Shown here in pieces: positions 36,887 to 44,127 of a DNA stretch of 64,000 bases. Below the pieces are notes generated by a model. That model saw only the letters and a program-made list of their open reading frames with translations. It had not been told where the DNA came from and searched no databases. This stretch comes from Bradyrhizobium diazoefficiens. GTDB taxonomy: Bacteria; Pseudomonadota; Alphaproteobacteria; Rhizobiales; Xanthobacteraceae. Positions within the stretch are counted from its first letter, which is position 1. Each line of letters starts with the position of its first letter. Location of the stretch: assembly GCF_016616425.1 (NCBI RefSeq), contig NZ_CP067101.1, forward strand, positions 3,472,001 through 3,536,000, written 5' to 3'. A program made the translations under genes and the position numbers.

Positions 36887-37219
36887 TCAGTCCACGATGA
36901 AGAGCGTAGCCCCGGTCGCGGTCGACGACCGGTGCGCGGCGTCGCCGAAGTCCGAGACGTGGTAGCTCATCCCCGCCGTGAGCTTGAACGTGCGCCCGTC
37001 ACGCAGCTCAGAATGGAGCTCGCCCGTCAGCACGTAGAGCACGTGGCCGCGATCGCACCAATGGTCGGCCAGGTAGCCCGGCGAATACTCCACCATCCGG
37101 ACCCGGAGCTCGCCGATATCGAGCGTGCGCCACAAGGCTTGGCCGGCCTCGCCCGGATGTACCGTTGGTTCAATCTTGCTCCAGTCGGTGACGGTAAAGG
37201 GGGAGGTGGGGAGTTTCAT
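36887..37219 (-). CDS. DHCW-type cupin protein
   Basis: A 110-residue single-domain cupin. The core is VEYSPGYLADHWCDRGHVLYVLTGELHSELRDGRTFKLTAGMSYHVSD; the ADHWCDRGH segment holds the likely metal-binding His/Cys residues and resembles the small family named for a DHCW motif. No known reaction. Length is full for that family, with an N-terminal lead KLPTSPFTVTDWSKIEPT. Upstream on the same strand, 220 bp away, is an NTF2-like protein gene. Confidence 0.8.
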   Translation of the reverse strand: MKLPTSPFTVTDWSKIEPTVHPGEAGQALWRTLDIGELRVRMVEYSPGYLADHWCDRGHVLYVLTGELHSELRDGRTFKLTAGMSYHVSDFGDAAHRSSTATGATLFIVD

Positions 37220-37332
37220 GGCGGGTCCTGTGTCAGTGTTGGCAGTGCTATTGTTAGCGCTTCATTCTGCAGTCTTCGTCATTACTTCGCTGCGCGCGCA
37301 ATGTTGCGGCAGGCTCGCGCCTCACTCTCGGC

Positions 37333-37390
37333 GTCATGGCCCGGCTTTGACCGGGCGATCCAGTTCGCCGACGCCCGTGGTTCAGCGAGA
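37333..37390. repeat. Half-length palindromic intergenic element
   Basis: GTCATGGCCCGGCTTTGACCGGGCGATCCAGT matches in style the left halves of the elements at 6.7 and 16.8 kb (CCCGG-CTTTGA-CCGGG hairpin). The complementary right end is missing, so this appears to be a truncated copy. It is the last such element I find going right. Confidence 0.6.
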
Positions 37391-37439
37391 AGCCGCGTCG
37401 TACCGCCTGCGCGCGGAATGTCAGCAGCGAGTGGGGCTC

Positions 37440-37811
37440 CTATTGCACCAAATGGTTCGCCGAGCCCTGCACGATCAGCCCCGCCTCATTCACCCGCAGA
37501 TATTCGCAGATCCGCTTGCCCCGCTCGTTCTCGTAGAACACCACGACGCTATCCGGACTGACGAACAAGTCGATCAGCGCAAAATGCAGATCCGGCAACA
37601 GGGCGAGCGCCTTGCCCCAATAGGCCCGCAACGCGTCCTTGCCGCGCACTGTGCCGCTGGCGTCGAACCCCATGGCCGGGATGCGGTCCGAGGTCATTAT
37701 GGCCGCCTCGTCATAGAGCTTGAGCACGCGTTCGAGATCGCGCGCGTTCCAGGCCTCGATCCAGGTCCGGCCGAGCGCGGCAAGCGATGATGGTTGATGG
37801 TGCTGTGGCAT
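37440..37811 (-). CDS. NTF2-like (SnoaL/limonene-epoxide hydrolase fold) protein
   Basis: A 123-residue protein of the nuclear transport factor 2 superfamily. It begins with a helix containing WIEAWNARDLERVLKLYDEAAIMTSD, the standard start, continues with GTVRGKDALRAYWGKALALLPDLHF, and ends in strands (VVVFYENERGKRICEYLRVNEAGLIVQGSANH). Such proteins can be small enzymes (isomerases, hydrolases) or binding modules. No catalytic dyad can be assigned. ATG follows AGGGAGGATCGTC on the minus strand, a good ribosome site. Confidence 0.82.
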   Translation of the reverse strand: MPQHHQPSSLAALGRTWIEAWNARDLERVLKLYDEAAIMTSDRIPAMGFDASGTVRGKDALRAYWGKALALLPDLHFALIDLFVSPDSVVVFYENERGKRICEYLRVNEAGLIVQGSANHLVQ

Positions 37812-37963
37812 GACGATCCTCCCTAATCGGGCCCCTGTCTGAGAAGCAAAGGCAAATTAGGTCAATGATACTTACCTATAGCGATTTGTCCACGCCCAAA
37901 GAAGCATGTGGGCGCGCTGCCACCGCGGTTGCGGCCCGCCCGCGGCCAGCGTATTGGCTGGCC

Positions 37964-39562
37964 ATGACAGCAGCACAGCACGACCGCTCCGCGTCGACGC
38001 CCTCGGTGGCCTCGGCGCACGACAAGATTCTCATCGTCGACTTCGGCAGCCAGGTGACGCAGCTGATCGCGCGTCGCGTGCGCGAGGATGGCGTCTATTG
38101 CGAGATCGTCCCGTTCAGCAAGGCCGAAGCCGCCTTCAACGAGATGAAGCCGAAAGCAGTGATCCTCTCCGGTGGGCCTGAGTCGGTGCATGAGGCTGGC
38201 TCGCCCCGTGCCCCGCAGACGATCTTCGATTCCGGGGTGCCCGTGATGGGCATCTGCTACGGCCAGATGACCATGGCCGCCCAACTCGGCGGCGAGGTCG
38301 AGGGCGGCCATCACCGCGAATTCGGCCGCGCCGATGTCGAGGTCAAGGCGCCGAGCCGGCTGTTCGAGGACGTCTGGTCGCTTGGCGGCAAGAACCAGGT
38401 CTGGATGAGCCATGGCGACCGCATCACAAAAATGCCGCCGGGCTTCTCCGTTGCCGGCACCTCGCCGAACGCGCCGTTCGCGATCATCCAGGACGAGACG
38501 CGCAAATATTACGGCCTGATGTTCCACCCCGAAGTGGTGCACACGCCCGACGGCGCGAAACTGATCCGCAACTTCGTCCGCAAGATCGCCGGCCTTTCCG
38601 GCGACTGGACCATGCGCGCCTTCCGCGAGGAGGAGATCGCAAAAATCCGCCAGCAGGTCGGCAAGGGCAAGGTGATCTGCGGCCTGTCCGGCGGCGTCGA
38701 TTCAGCCGTCGCGGCCGTGCTGATCCACGAGGCGATCGGCGACCAGCTGACTTGTGTCTTCGTCGACCACGGCCTGCTCCGCCTCGACGAAGCCAGGACC
38801 GTGGTCGACCTGTTCCGCCACCATTACAATATCCCGCTCGTGCACGTGGACGCCTCGAAGCAGTTTCTGGGCGAGCTCGAAGGCGTCACCGATCCCGAAA
38901 CCAAGCGCAAGACCATCGGGCGCCTCTTCATCGAGGTGTTCGAGCAGGAGGCCAAGAAGATCGGCGGCGCCGACTTCCTCGCGCAAGGCACGCTCTACCC
39001 AGACGTGATCGAGAGCGTCTCCTTCACCGGCGGACCTTCAGTCACCATCAAGTCGCACCACAATGTCGGCGGTCTCCCTGCGCGCATGAACATGAAGCTC
39101 GTCGAGCCGCTGCGCGAGCTGTTCAAGGATGAGGTGCGCAAGCTCGGCCGCGAGCTCGGCCTGCCCGAAATTTTCGTCGGCCGCCACCCGTTCCCGGGCC
39201 CGGGCCTCGCCATCCGCTGCCCCGGCGACATCACCCGCGACAAGCTCGACATCTTGCGGAAAGCGGATGCCGTCTACATCGACCAGATTCGCAAGCACGG
39301 CCTCTATGACGAGATCTGGCAGGCCTTTGCCGTGCTGCTCCCGGTGAAGACGGTGGGCGTCATGGGCGATGGCCGTACCTATGACTATGTCGTCGGCCTG
39401 CGCGCCGTCACCTCCACCGACGGCATGACCGCGGACTTCTACCAGTTCGACATGAAGTTTTTGAGCGAGACCGCCACGCGCATCATCAACGAGGTGAAGG
39501 GCGTGAATAGGGTGGTGTACGACGTGACCAGCAAGCCGCCGGGGACGATCGAGTGGGAGTGA
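37964..39562 (+). CDS. guaA: GMP synthase (glutamine-hydrolysing)
   Basis: A 532-residue enzyme that aminates XMP to GMP. The N-terminal class I glutamine amidotransferase shows [19 protein letters not shown] (Cys nucleophile) and [13 protein letters not shown] (His, Glu). The ATP-pyrophosphatase domain shows [21 protein letters not shown], and the C-terminal dimerisation domain ends KPPGTIEWE. The start at MTAAQHDRS fits best; an in-frame ATG at 37865 adds 33 codons of low similarity. The last codons of guaA are a known integration site for genomic islands, and copies of them recur at 43.1 and 46.2 kb. Confidence 0.96.
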   Translation: MTAAQHDRSASTPSVASAHDKILIVDFGSQVTQLIARRVREDGVYCEIVPFSKAEAAFNEMKPKAVILSGGPESVHEAGSPRAPQTIFDSGVPVMGICYGQMTMAAQLGGEVEGGHHREFGRADVEVKAPSRLFEDVWSLGGKNQVWMSHGDRITKMPPGFSVAGTSPNAPFAIIQDETRKYYGLMFHPEVVHTPDGAKLIRNFVRKIAGLSGDWTMRAFREEEIAKIRQQVGKGKVICGLSGGVDSAVAAVLIHEAIGDQLTCVFVDHGLLRLDEARTVVDLFRHHYNIPLVHVDASKQFLGELEGVTDPETKRKTIGRLFIEVFEQEAKKIGGADFLAQGTLYPDVIESVSFTGGPSVTIKSHHNVGGLPARMNMKLVEPLRELFKDEVRKLGRELGLPEIFVGRHPFPGPGLAIRCPGDITRDKLDILRKADAVYIDQIRKHGLYDEIWQAFAVLLPVKTVGVMGDGRTYDYVVGLRAVTSTDGMTADFYQFDMKFLSETATRIINEVKGVNRVVYDVTSKPPGTIEWE

Positions 39563-39566
39563 GGGA
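39545..39566 (+). other. Candidate attachment core at the guaA 3' end (att-1)
   Basis: The final guaA codons plus a few bases (ACGATCGAGTGGGAGTGAGG). About 19-20 of 25 aligned positions are repeated at 43,098 and 46,215, in the same orientation. Because the gene end is intact, this copy would be the site retained by guaA after insertion. Confidence 0.6.
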
Positions 39567-39689
39567 TCGCAGAAAAGGGTGGGTCTGGGATAATCAGGGA
39601 TAGGGCCGCGAGGTGAGCTTTATCCATCGTCTTCGATAATCCTCGATAGGTGCGAGACGACCGGATCATGCAATCGCGCACGGCCGGAA

Positions 39690-39924
39690 TCCTTAGTCGA
39701 GAGCAGTGACCTCCGCCTCGGAATGCGTCGGGCAAAACAATGAGCTCAGCAGCCATATGTGTCTGGCTATTTTTCGGACCTCGTCGTCGGAGCTCGTTTG
39801 TGCGCCGTTGAACGAAGCGCATGAAGGAGGGCCGGGGGCGCGCAAGACAGCGGACGATCTTCGCAGGCTCCGTATGACGGAAAGTAGGGATACGACTGAT
39901 GCGCCGATCTAGCCACTGCATTAC
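39690..39924 (-). pseudogene. Rearranged C-terminal remnant of a second ECF sigma factor
   Basis: On the minus strand, MQWLDRRISRIPTFRHTEPA (about 39,850-39,924) aligns with LQWVGRQISRIRDFRHARYA in the C-terminal tail of the sigma factor at 40,528-41,439. A second fragment near 39,690-39,723 reads EAEVTALD followed by a stop, matching the last residues PAEVTALD. About 130 bp of unrelated sequence lies between them. This is best read as the broken tail of a duplicate sigma gene next to the intact one. The rest of the gap (39,567-39,689) shows nothing I can name. Confidence 0.6.
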
Positions 39925-40379
39925 CCTTGCGCCCTCTTCTTCTGCATCTGCACCGCCGCCTCCATGCCCTCGATGACCATAGGATTCTCGTATGCCATCA
40001 GGTCGTCCAGAGCAGCCTGTTCGAGCGGGACCTCGGTAAAGAATGAGAGAACCCATGTCGTGGTGATCTTCTTCCCGCTGGGGAGAGGGACATCGACGCG
40101 CGGCAGGTTGCATGCGGAGCTGATGGCGTCCCTGACCCGCTTGACGAGCCGGCCTTTTCCCTCGCCATGGAGTCCCGGTGGGACTACGAATGTGCAAATG
40201 GGCCGTAGGCCGCCGACCTCACCGTCGATGCTCGTCTGATCGGGGGACCACTCGCGGAGGAATACCCGGGTGTCCCCTATTGCGTAGGCATCGTGGATGG
40301 AATCCGCGACCTCTTTCACGAGCCGCTTCTTGGTATCCATGTTGAGGTTGGAGGGTATATCGACGTATGCGACGGGCAT
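39921..40379 (-). CDS. Tautomerase-superfamily protein
   Basis: A 152-residue protein starting MPVAYVDIP, so removal of Met exposes Pro1, the catalytic base of 4-oxalocrotonate tautomerases. Two beta-alpha-beta halves can be seen: PVAYVDIPSNLNMDTKKRLVKEVADSI and RPICTFVVPPGLHGEGKGRLVKRVRDAI, like fused or long 4-OT members. The last 40 residues (LEQAALDDLMAYENPMVIEGMEAAV) are an extra helix. Start supported by CAGGAGAAATCAG. An ECF-type promoter identical in layout to those of the neighbouring sigma operon lies 74 bp upstream. The natural substrate is unknown. Confidence 0.8.
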   Translation of the reverse strand: MPVAYVDIPSNLNMDTKKRLVKEVADSIHDAYAIGDTRVFLREWSPDQTSIDGEVGGLRPICTFVVPPGLHGEGKGRLVKRVRDAISSACNLPRVDVPLPSGKKITTTWVLSFFTEVPLEQAALDDLMAYENPMVIEGMEAAVQMQKKRAQG

Positions 40380-40452
40380 CTGATTTCTCCTGTCTGTGTT
40401 CCTGCTGTTGCGCGAGCGTTCTGGGGGATCGTCTTCGCGGCTCACACCTGAC

Positions 40453-40481
40453 AAGACGTTCCGCTACCGGCGAAGGATTCC
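40453..40481 (-). promoter_or_regulatory. ECF sigma promoter of the tautomerase gene
   Basis: On the minus strand GGAATCC, a 16-base spacer and CGTCTT. The bases around the boxes (GGAATCCTT-GCCG) are shared with both promoters at 41,781-41,866. Spacing and box type fit an ECF sigma promoter; the sigma gene beside it is the obvious candidate reader. Confidence 0.7.
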
Positions 40482-40527
40482 GCGTGCGCAAGAAATATTT
40501 GGATTGGCTGCCGCACCACGTTGATCC

Positions 40528-41439
40528 TTAATCGAGAGCCGTGACCTCCGCAGGCTCCATCGCATACCGCGCATGACGGAAATCACGGATACGGCTGATT
40601 TGCCTACCTACCCACTGCAGCAGAATGAAATAGTCAGGCTTATCTGGCGGATCGTGGGGATGACGAACGATGAGCGCCGGCCGCCGGTCAACAAAGCCCA
40701 AGTCGAGGCGCCAGTCGTGGATACTGGCGTAATTGCCAAAATACCGCTCGACTTCGGAACGCCCTCTCATGTGGGATTTGCTGACAAGCTCGAGTTGTAC
40801 GTCTTCCGCCAGCATGTCGCGCACAGCGTCGAAATCGCGATCATTGAAGTGGGCCACATAAGCCGCCAGCCGGTCACGTTCGGCCTCACTGAGAACTGGC
40901 GGAGTGAGATCGTCGGGCTCGAGCGCGACGAGACGCAGTTGCTCGCGACCGCTATGTAGTGCGGCCTTCACGGCTGGAATGCTTTTGCCGGAGACGTCGC
41001 CGATCTCCTCAAGCGAATACCCGAGCACGTCCTTCAGGACCACGCTGCTGCGCTGCACCACCGGGAGCCGCATGAATGTATGCAGGGCGGCTGCGGCGGC
41101 CTGTCGCTGAAAAACCTCGTCGACCGGATCGGCCTTCATATCCACATCTTCGTCGGTCTCAAATACCTTTCGCCGTTCGCGCTGGCGTAAGAAATCCAGC
41201 GCCGCATTGTGAGCGATGCGAAATAGCCAAGCCTCTGGATTCTCGATTGCTCTCACACGCGGAAGAGCTTCGACGGCCTTGGTCAATGCTTCCTGTACAA
41301 CATCCTCGGCCTCGACCACGGAACCGACCATACGCGCGCAGTACCGATGCAGCTTGGGTCGTAGGCCGATAACGATGCGTTCCAGCTTTTCCGCCTCTAC
41401 GGGTTTGGGCGCTGTCGTAACTTTGATGCCATCTTCCAT
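40528..41439 (-). CDS. ECF RNA polymerase sigma factor with SnoaL-like C-terminal domain
   Basis: A 303-residue group 4 sigma factor. Region 2 is LHRYCARMVGSVVEAEDVVQEALTKAVEAL plus NPEAWLFRIAHNAALDFLRQRE (residues 30-95). Region 4 is LPVVQRSSVVLKDVLGYSLEEIGDVSGKSIPAVKAALHSGREQLR (residues 125-170). The last 120 residues form an NTF2/SnoaL-like domain (SEAERDRLAAYVAHFNDRDFDAVRDMLAEDV) ending DFRHARYAMEPAEVTALD. ECFs with such tails usually lack a separate anti-sigma and are controlled by the tail. It is cotranscribed with the small gene 13 bp upstream from a GGAATCC-N16-CGTCTT promoter, suggesting autoregulation. A decayed second tail lies at 39.7-39.9 kb. Confidence 0.9.
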   Translation of the reverse strand: MEDGIKVTTAPKPVEAEKLERIVIGLRPKLHRYCARMVGSVVEAEDVVQEALTKAVEALPRVRAIENPEAWLFRIAHNAALDFLRQRERRKVFETDEDVDMKADPVDEVFQRQAAAAALHTFMRLPVVQRSSVVLKDVLGYSLEEIGDVSGKSIPAVKAALHSGREQLRLVALEPDDLTPPVLSEAERDRLAAYVAHFNDRDFDAVRDMLAEDVQLELVSKSHMRGRSEVERYFGNYASIHDWRLDLGFVDRRPALIVRHPHDPPDKPDYFILLQWVGRQISRIRDFRHARYAMEPAEVTALD

Positions 41440-41452
41440 TCTCGATGGACCT

Positions 41453-41749
41453 TCAGATTTCAGTAAGCATACGATAGTTGCCGACGATCGATGCTTCCAG
41501 TTGTTGCGGCTCATCCAGGCGTCGCTCTTCTCCACCCCGACGAAACGCGGCGAAGGCGTCGAGGCTCGCGACCGTCTTTGAGGCGTCCTCGACCAGGTGG
41601 CAGAATGTCCCGTCGCTGAGCTTGAGCACCAGGTATCGGACGTGTTCCGGCCCTTTCGCATGCAGTTCGCGGAAGACGTCGCGGATTAAGTTCTCATTTT
41701 CCTCAATTTTCTCCGGTTTGGCCCGATAGCGCACGAGCATGCGGGGCAT
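41453..41749 (-). CDS. Small dimeric alpha-beta barrel (monooxygenase-like) protein
   Basis: A 98-residue protein, MPRMLVRYRAKPEKIEENENLIRDVF, with a strand-helix-strand pattern like antibiotic-biosynthesis-monooxygenase and related ferredoxin-like dimers. YLVLKLSDGTFCHLVE forms the middle strands. No catalytic residue can be named. AAAAGGAGCGATCT gives an excellent ribosome site. First gene of the sigma operon: 13 bp before the sigma start and downstream of the left promoter of the mirrored pair. It may be the effector or sensor partner of the sigma system, but this is inference. Confidence 0.65.
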   Translation of the reverse strand: MPRMLVRYRAKPEKIEENENLIRDVFRELHAKGPEHVRYLVLKLSDGTFCHLVEDASKTVASLDAFAAFRRGGEERRLDEPQQLEASIVGNYRMLTEI

Positions 41750-41780
41750 AGATCGCTCCTTTTCGATTGTCACACTGACT

Positions 41781-41866
41781 AAGACGAACCGGGCACGGCA
41801 AAGGATTCCGTGTCTCGGAAAAATTTCAACTTCGTACCGAATCCTTTGCCGTGCCCGGTTCGTCTT
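41781..41866. promoter_or_regulatory. Mirrored divergent ECF promoters forming a perfect 28 bp inverted repeat
   Basis: 41,781-41,808 and 41,839-41,866 are exact complements around a 30 bp centre. Each arm, read outward, contains GAATCC (GGAATCC on the minus side), a 16-base spacer and CGTCTT; the outer boxes end 31-32 bp before the start codons of the minus-strand sigma operon and the plus-strand NmrA-type gene. The tautomerase promoter has the same boxes and spacing. This is best explained as two identical promoters for one ECF sigma factor, back to back. Confidence 0.75.
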
Positions 41867-41898
41867 GGCGACAGGATACCATTGCGGAGGAGGATTGC

Positions 41899-42777
41899 AT
41901 GATCTTGGTAACCGGCGCTGCGGGCCTTAACGGTTCGGCGGTCATACGTGAATTTTCTCGCAACGGGGTACCGGTGCGTGCGCTTGTGCGCGGTCGGTCG
42001 AAGGCTGGAGCGTTGGCGGAATTGCCATATGTCGAACTGGTCGAAGGAGATATGGCGCGCCCCGAAACGCTGGATCGCGTACTGGACGGTATCGATCGCG
42101 CTCTGATGATATCTAGCTCTAACCCGCAGATGCTTGAGACGCAGTGTCGGTTTATTGATACTTGCAAGGCCGCCGGGGTAGCTCACGTAGTCAAGTTTTC
42201 AGGCAAGGAATCCGGCATCGGCTTCGACGCGAAGAATTTCCGCTTCACGCGAATGCATGAAGAAATCGAGCGGTATCTGGAGGGTTCGGGGCTCGGCTGG
42301 ACACATTTGCGTCCGAGCCAGTTTATGCAGGTCTACCTGCGGGAAGCACCAGTTGTTGCCGGCAAAGGCCTACTGCTGCTGCCGCTCGACGGCGTGAGGC
42401 TCTCGCCGGTTGACGTCGAGGATATCGCCAAGATTGCGTTCGCCCTTCTCACCCAAGGCGGCCATCAAGGTCGCGCGTTGGATATCACGGGGCCGCAGTC
42501 TTTAAGCATGGCTGAGATCGCAGCAGCCCTCAGTGAGGCGATCGGAAAACCGGTCAAATATCAAAGCATAAGTCCCGAGGAGCGCCGGCGCGGCATGCAA
42601 GCGGCCGGCCTGCCGCCATTCATGATCGATGCGCTTCACGAACAGGCGCTGGAGCGGCTTCGCCATCCTCAGTCGAGCGTCGAACTTGGAGCGCACGAGC
42701 TGTTTGGCGTGGAGCCAACAAGCTTTGTAGATTTTGCTAGACGCCACGCCGCAGTCTTTGGGAACAACATCAACTGA
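41899..42777 (+). CDS. NmrA-family NAD(P)-binding oxidoreductase
   Basis: A 292-residue atypical short-chain dehydrogenase: MILVTGAAGLNGSAVIREFSRNGVPVRALVRG (dinucleotide site), GDMARPETLDRVLDGIDRALMISSSNP, and VVKFSGKESGIGF, in which the usual Tyr-x-x-x-Lys is not evident. This fits NmrA/QOR2-type quinone reductases or redox-sensor proteins. AGGAGGATTGC precedes the ATG. It is driven by the right arm of the mirrored ECF promoter pair, so it is probably co-regulated with the sigma operon. A related truncated tail lies at 43.8-44.06 kb. Confidence 0.85.
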   Translation: MILVTGAAGLNGSAVIREFSRNGVPVRALVRGRSKAGALAELPYVELVEGDMARPETLDRVLDGIDRALMISSSNPQMLETQCRFIDTCKAAGVAHVVKFSGKESGIGFDAKNFRFTRMHEEIERYLEGSGLGWTHLRPSQFMQVYLREAPVVAGKGLLLLPLDGVRLSPVDVEDIAKIAFALLTQGGHQGRALDITGPQSLSMAEIAAALSEAIGKPVKYQSISPEERRRGMQAAGLPPFMIDALHEQALERLRHPQSSVELGAHELFGVEPTSFVDFARRHAAVFGNNIN

Positions 42778-42933
42778 ATAACCCGGTCATGGCTCGTGCA
42801 CGACTTGCCAGCTATCGGGACAGGAACCGAGAATAACGACGATCCCGATGGTGCCGTTGATGTCCACATCCATCGCCGCTGACGGTCTTTTTCGGCCGAA
42901 CCGGCAAAGCCGCTGTCGACGTCGATCTTGAAA

Positions 42934-43119
42934 ATCGACCGATCGATGCCGATAGTCGTTAAAACCGAGGGGATTTCAAATCGTCGAAATTCTGCTTCGA
43001 AATCAAGAGCGCCAATTTCTGACGGATCGCAGAGACGGTTCTTTATCGCGGGTACAAAAAATTGCGTCGTTATATCAAGGCATTACAATCAATCAAAACA
43101 ATCGAGTGGGAATAGGGGA
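42934..43119 (+). repeat. Island-end repeat copy A with guaA-like core (att-2)
   Basis: About 187 bp that align with 46,052-46,236: GATGCCGATAGTCGTTAAAACC vs GATGCCGATCGTCGCTGAAACC, then AATCGTCGAAATT, GAAATCA-GAGCGC-AATTT and TGACGGATCGCAGAGACGG. Both copies end in a guaA 3'-end look-alike; here ACAATCGAGTGGGAATAGG (43,098-43,116). In frame, this end reads TIEWE-stop, just like GuaA. The DNA is visibly AT-richer than its surroundings. Best read as the right end of a former element inserted at guaA. No gene is supportable in 42,778-43,136. Confidence 0.6.
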
Positions 43120-43136
43120 GCACGGCCGTTCCAGCC

Positions 43137-43493
43137 ATGACCTATAAGGAATACAACGCCTTCTGCCGTAAGCTTCCCGCTACGACCTATGTAGTGCAGT
43201 GGGGCGGGTCGCATGTCTGGAAGGTGGGCGGCAAGGTGTTCGCGATCGGCGGCTGGCATGACGATGAACCGGCCTACACCTTCAAGGTGAACGATATCGC
43301 TTATGAGTTGCTGAAGGAGCAGCCGGGCTTACGTCCCGCGCCTTATCTTGCGTCGCGCGGCATGAAGTGGATCCAGCACTACAGGAAGCCCGGTCTCTCC
43401 GACAACGAGCTGCGCGACTATATCAGCCAGTCGCACGCCATCGTCGCGCAGGGTCTTTCGAAGAAGAAGCGGATCGAGATCGGGCTGGGGTGA
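43137..43493 (+). CDS. MmcQ/YjbR family protein
   Basis: A 118-residue protein of the YjbR (CyaY-like fold) family: MTYKEYNAFCRKLPATTYVVQWGGSHVWKVGGKVFAIGGW, then FKVNDIAYELLKEQPGLRPAPYLASRGMKWIQ, ending in a helix (SDNELRDYISQSHAIVAQGLSKKKR). All family landmarks are in place and length is normal. A double-wing DNA-binding fold was proposed for the family, but the function is not established. It is the first gene after repeat copy A and seems to be alone on its transcript. Confidence 0.88.
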   Translation: MTYKEYNAFCRKLPATTYVVQWGGSHVWKVGGKVFAIGGWHDDEPAYTFKVNDIAYELLKEQPGLRPAPYLASRGMKWIQHYRKPGLSDNELRDYISQSHAIVAQGLSKKKRIEIGLG

Positions 43494-43573
43494 GCGGGAT
43501 GCAAGCGGCGGAGATAGCGTAGCTTGGCGATGATTTTTGCCGCAGCTTAAGTATCGCTCCGCTCGGGAGCGCT

Positions 43574-43735
43574 TCATGCCTTGTCGCCCACAGTGCCTCT
43601 CCCTCGGCCGAAGAAAACGATGACCTCACGAATGCGGCTGCCGTCGCTCAGGAAAAACTCGACGTCGCGGAAACTCTCACCGGCAATCGGATTAAGCTCG
43701 CATTGTACGAAAGCCTCGTTGCCTTCTGGCCGCCT
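43574..43735 (-). pseudogene. C-terminal tail of an NTF2/SnoaL-like gene
   Basis: Minus strand NEAFVQCELNPIAGESFRDVEFFLSDGSRIREVIVFFG followed by a short tail and stop. The strand pattern ending G-R-I-x-E-V-x-V-F-F-G is typical of the end of NTF2/SnoaL-like proteins. The N-terminal two thirds are absent; the frame upstream belongs to another gene remnant. Non-functional. Confidence 0.5.
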
Positions 43736-43800
43736 CGATCGAGTTCGTTCCAGTAAAAGAGCTTGGGGTATATGCGTTGGGCCCAGCTGCGCGGCGCACG
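43727..43800 (-). pseudogene. Fragment of an epoxide hydrolase (alpha/beta hydrolase)
   Basis: A different minus-strand frame reads RAPRSWAQRIYPKLFYWNELDRGG. This matches the segment before the catalytic His in epoxide hydrolases, where the next residues would be H-F-A-A-W-E. The sequence stops resembling that family right at this point and joins the NTF2-like tail, so this is a deletion junction. Confidence 0.5.
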
Positions 43801-43809
43801 GTAAATTTC

Positions 43810-44057
43810 CCTCGGATTGGAATCGCAAGCGCGCCGTCGGGCTCATGAGCGAAGTGCTGGGTCGCGAGATCAGGGAGCGGCGCGTCATGGATGTCCTCAG
43901 CGAAGTCCCTCAAGCCGAGAGAAGGATGTTCGATCACTACGATCAACATGATCTGCTCGGGAATCCGCTGACGATCCAGGCGATCCTCGATAGGGAGCCA
44001 CGTGCGCTCAGGGCGTATTTCGAGGAGCTCGCGAACGTGGCCAGCGCGGATTTCTAA
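43810..44057 (+). pseudogene. C-terminal remnant of an NmrA-type oxidoreductase
   Basis: Plus strand frame from about LMSEVLGREIRERR to RRMFDHYDQHDLLGNPLTIQAILDREPRALRAYFEEL, ending ANVASADF-stop. I recognise this as the tail of an NmrA-like NAD(P)-binding protein. The dinucleotide-binding N-terminus is missing, and the upstream part of this frame overlaps the minus-strand remnants, so the gene is truncated. Three gene tails thus meet within 500 bp. The remaining gap sequence (43,494-43,573, 44,058-44,127) shows nothing else. Confidence 0.55.
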
Positions 44058-44127
44058 GAAGGTTGCCGGAATCGTAGGTTGGCTGCGATTAAAACGATTA
44101 ATTCAAATCAGGGTGATTAATGCCAAG

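Noticed and set aside
41781..41866. Perfect 28 bp inverted repeat as transposon ends or a terminator
   Set aside because: No transposase or target duplication is nearby, and it lies between divergent gene starts. Both arms contain the same promoter boxes as the tautomerase upstream region, so back-to-back promoters explain it better.
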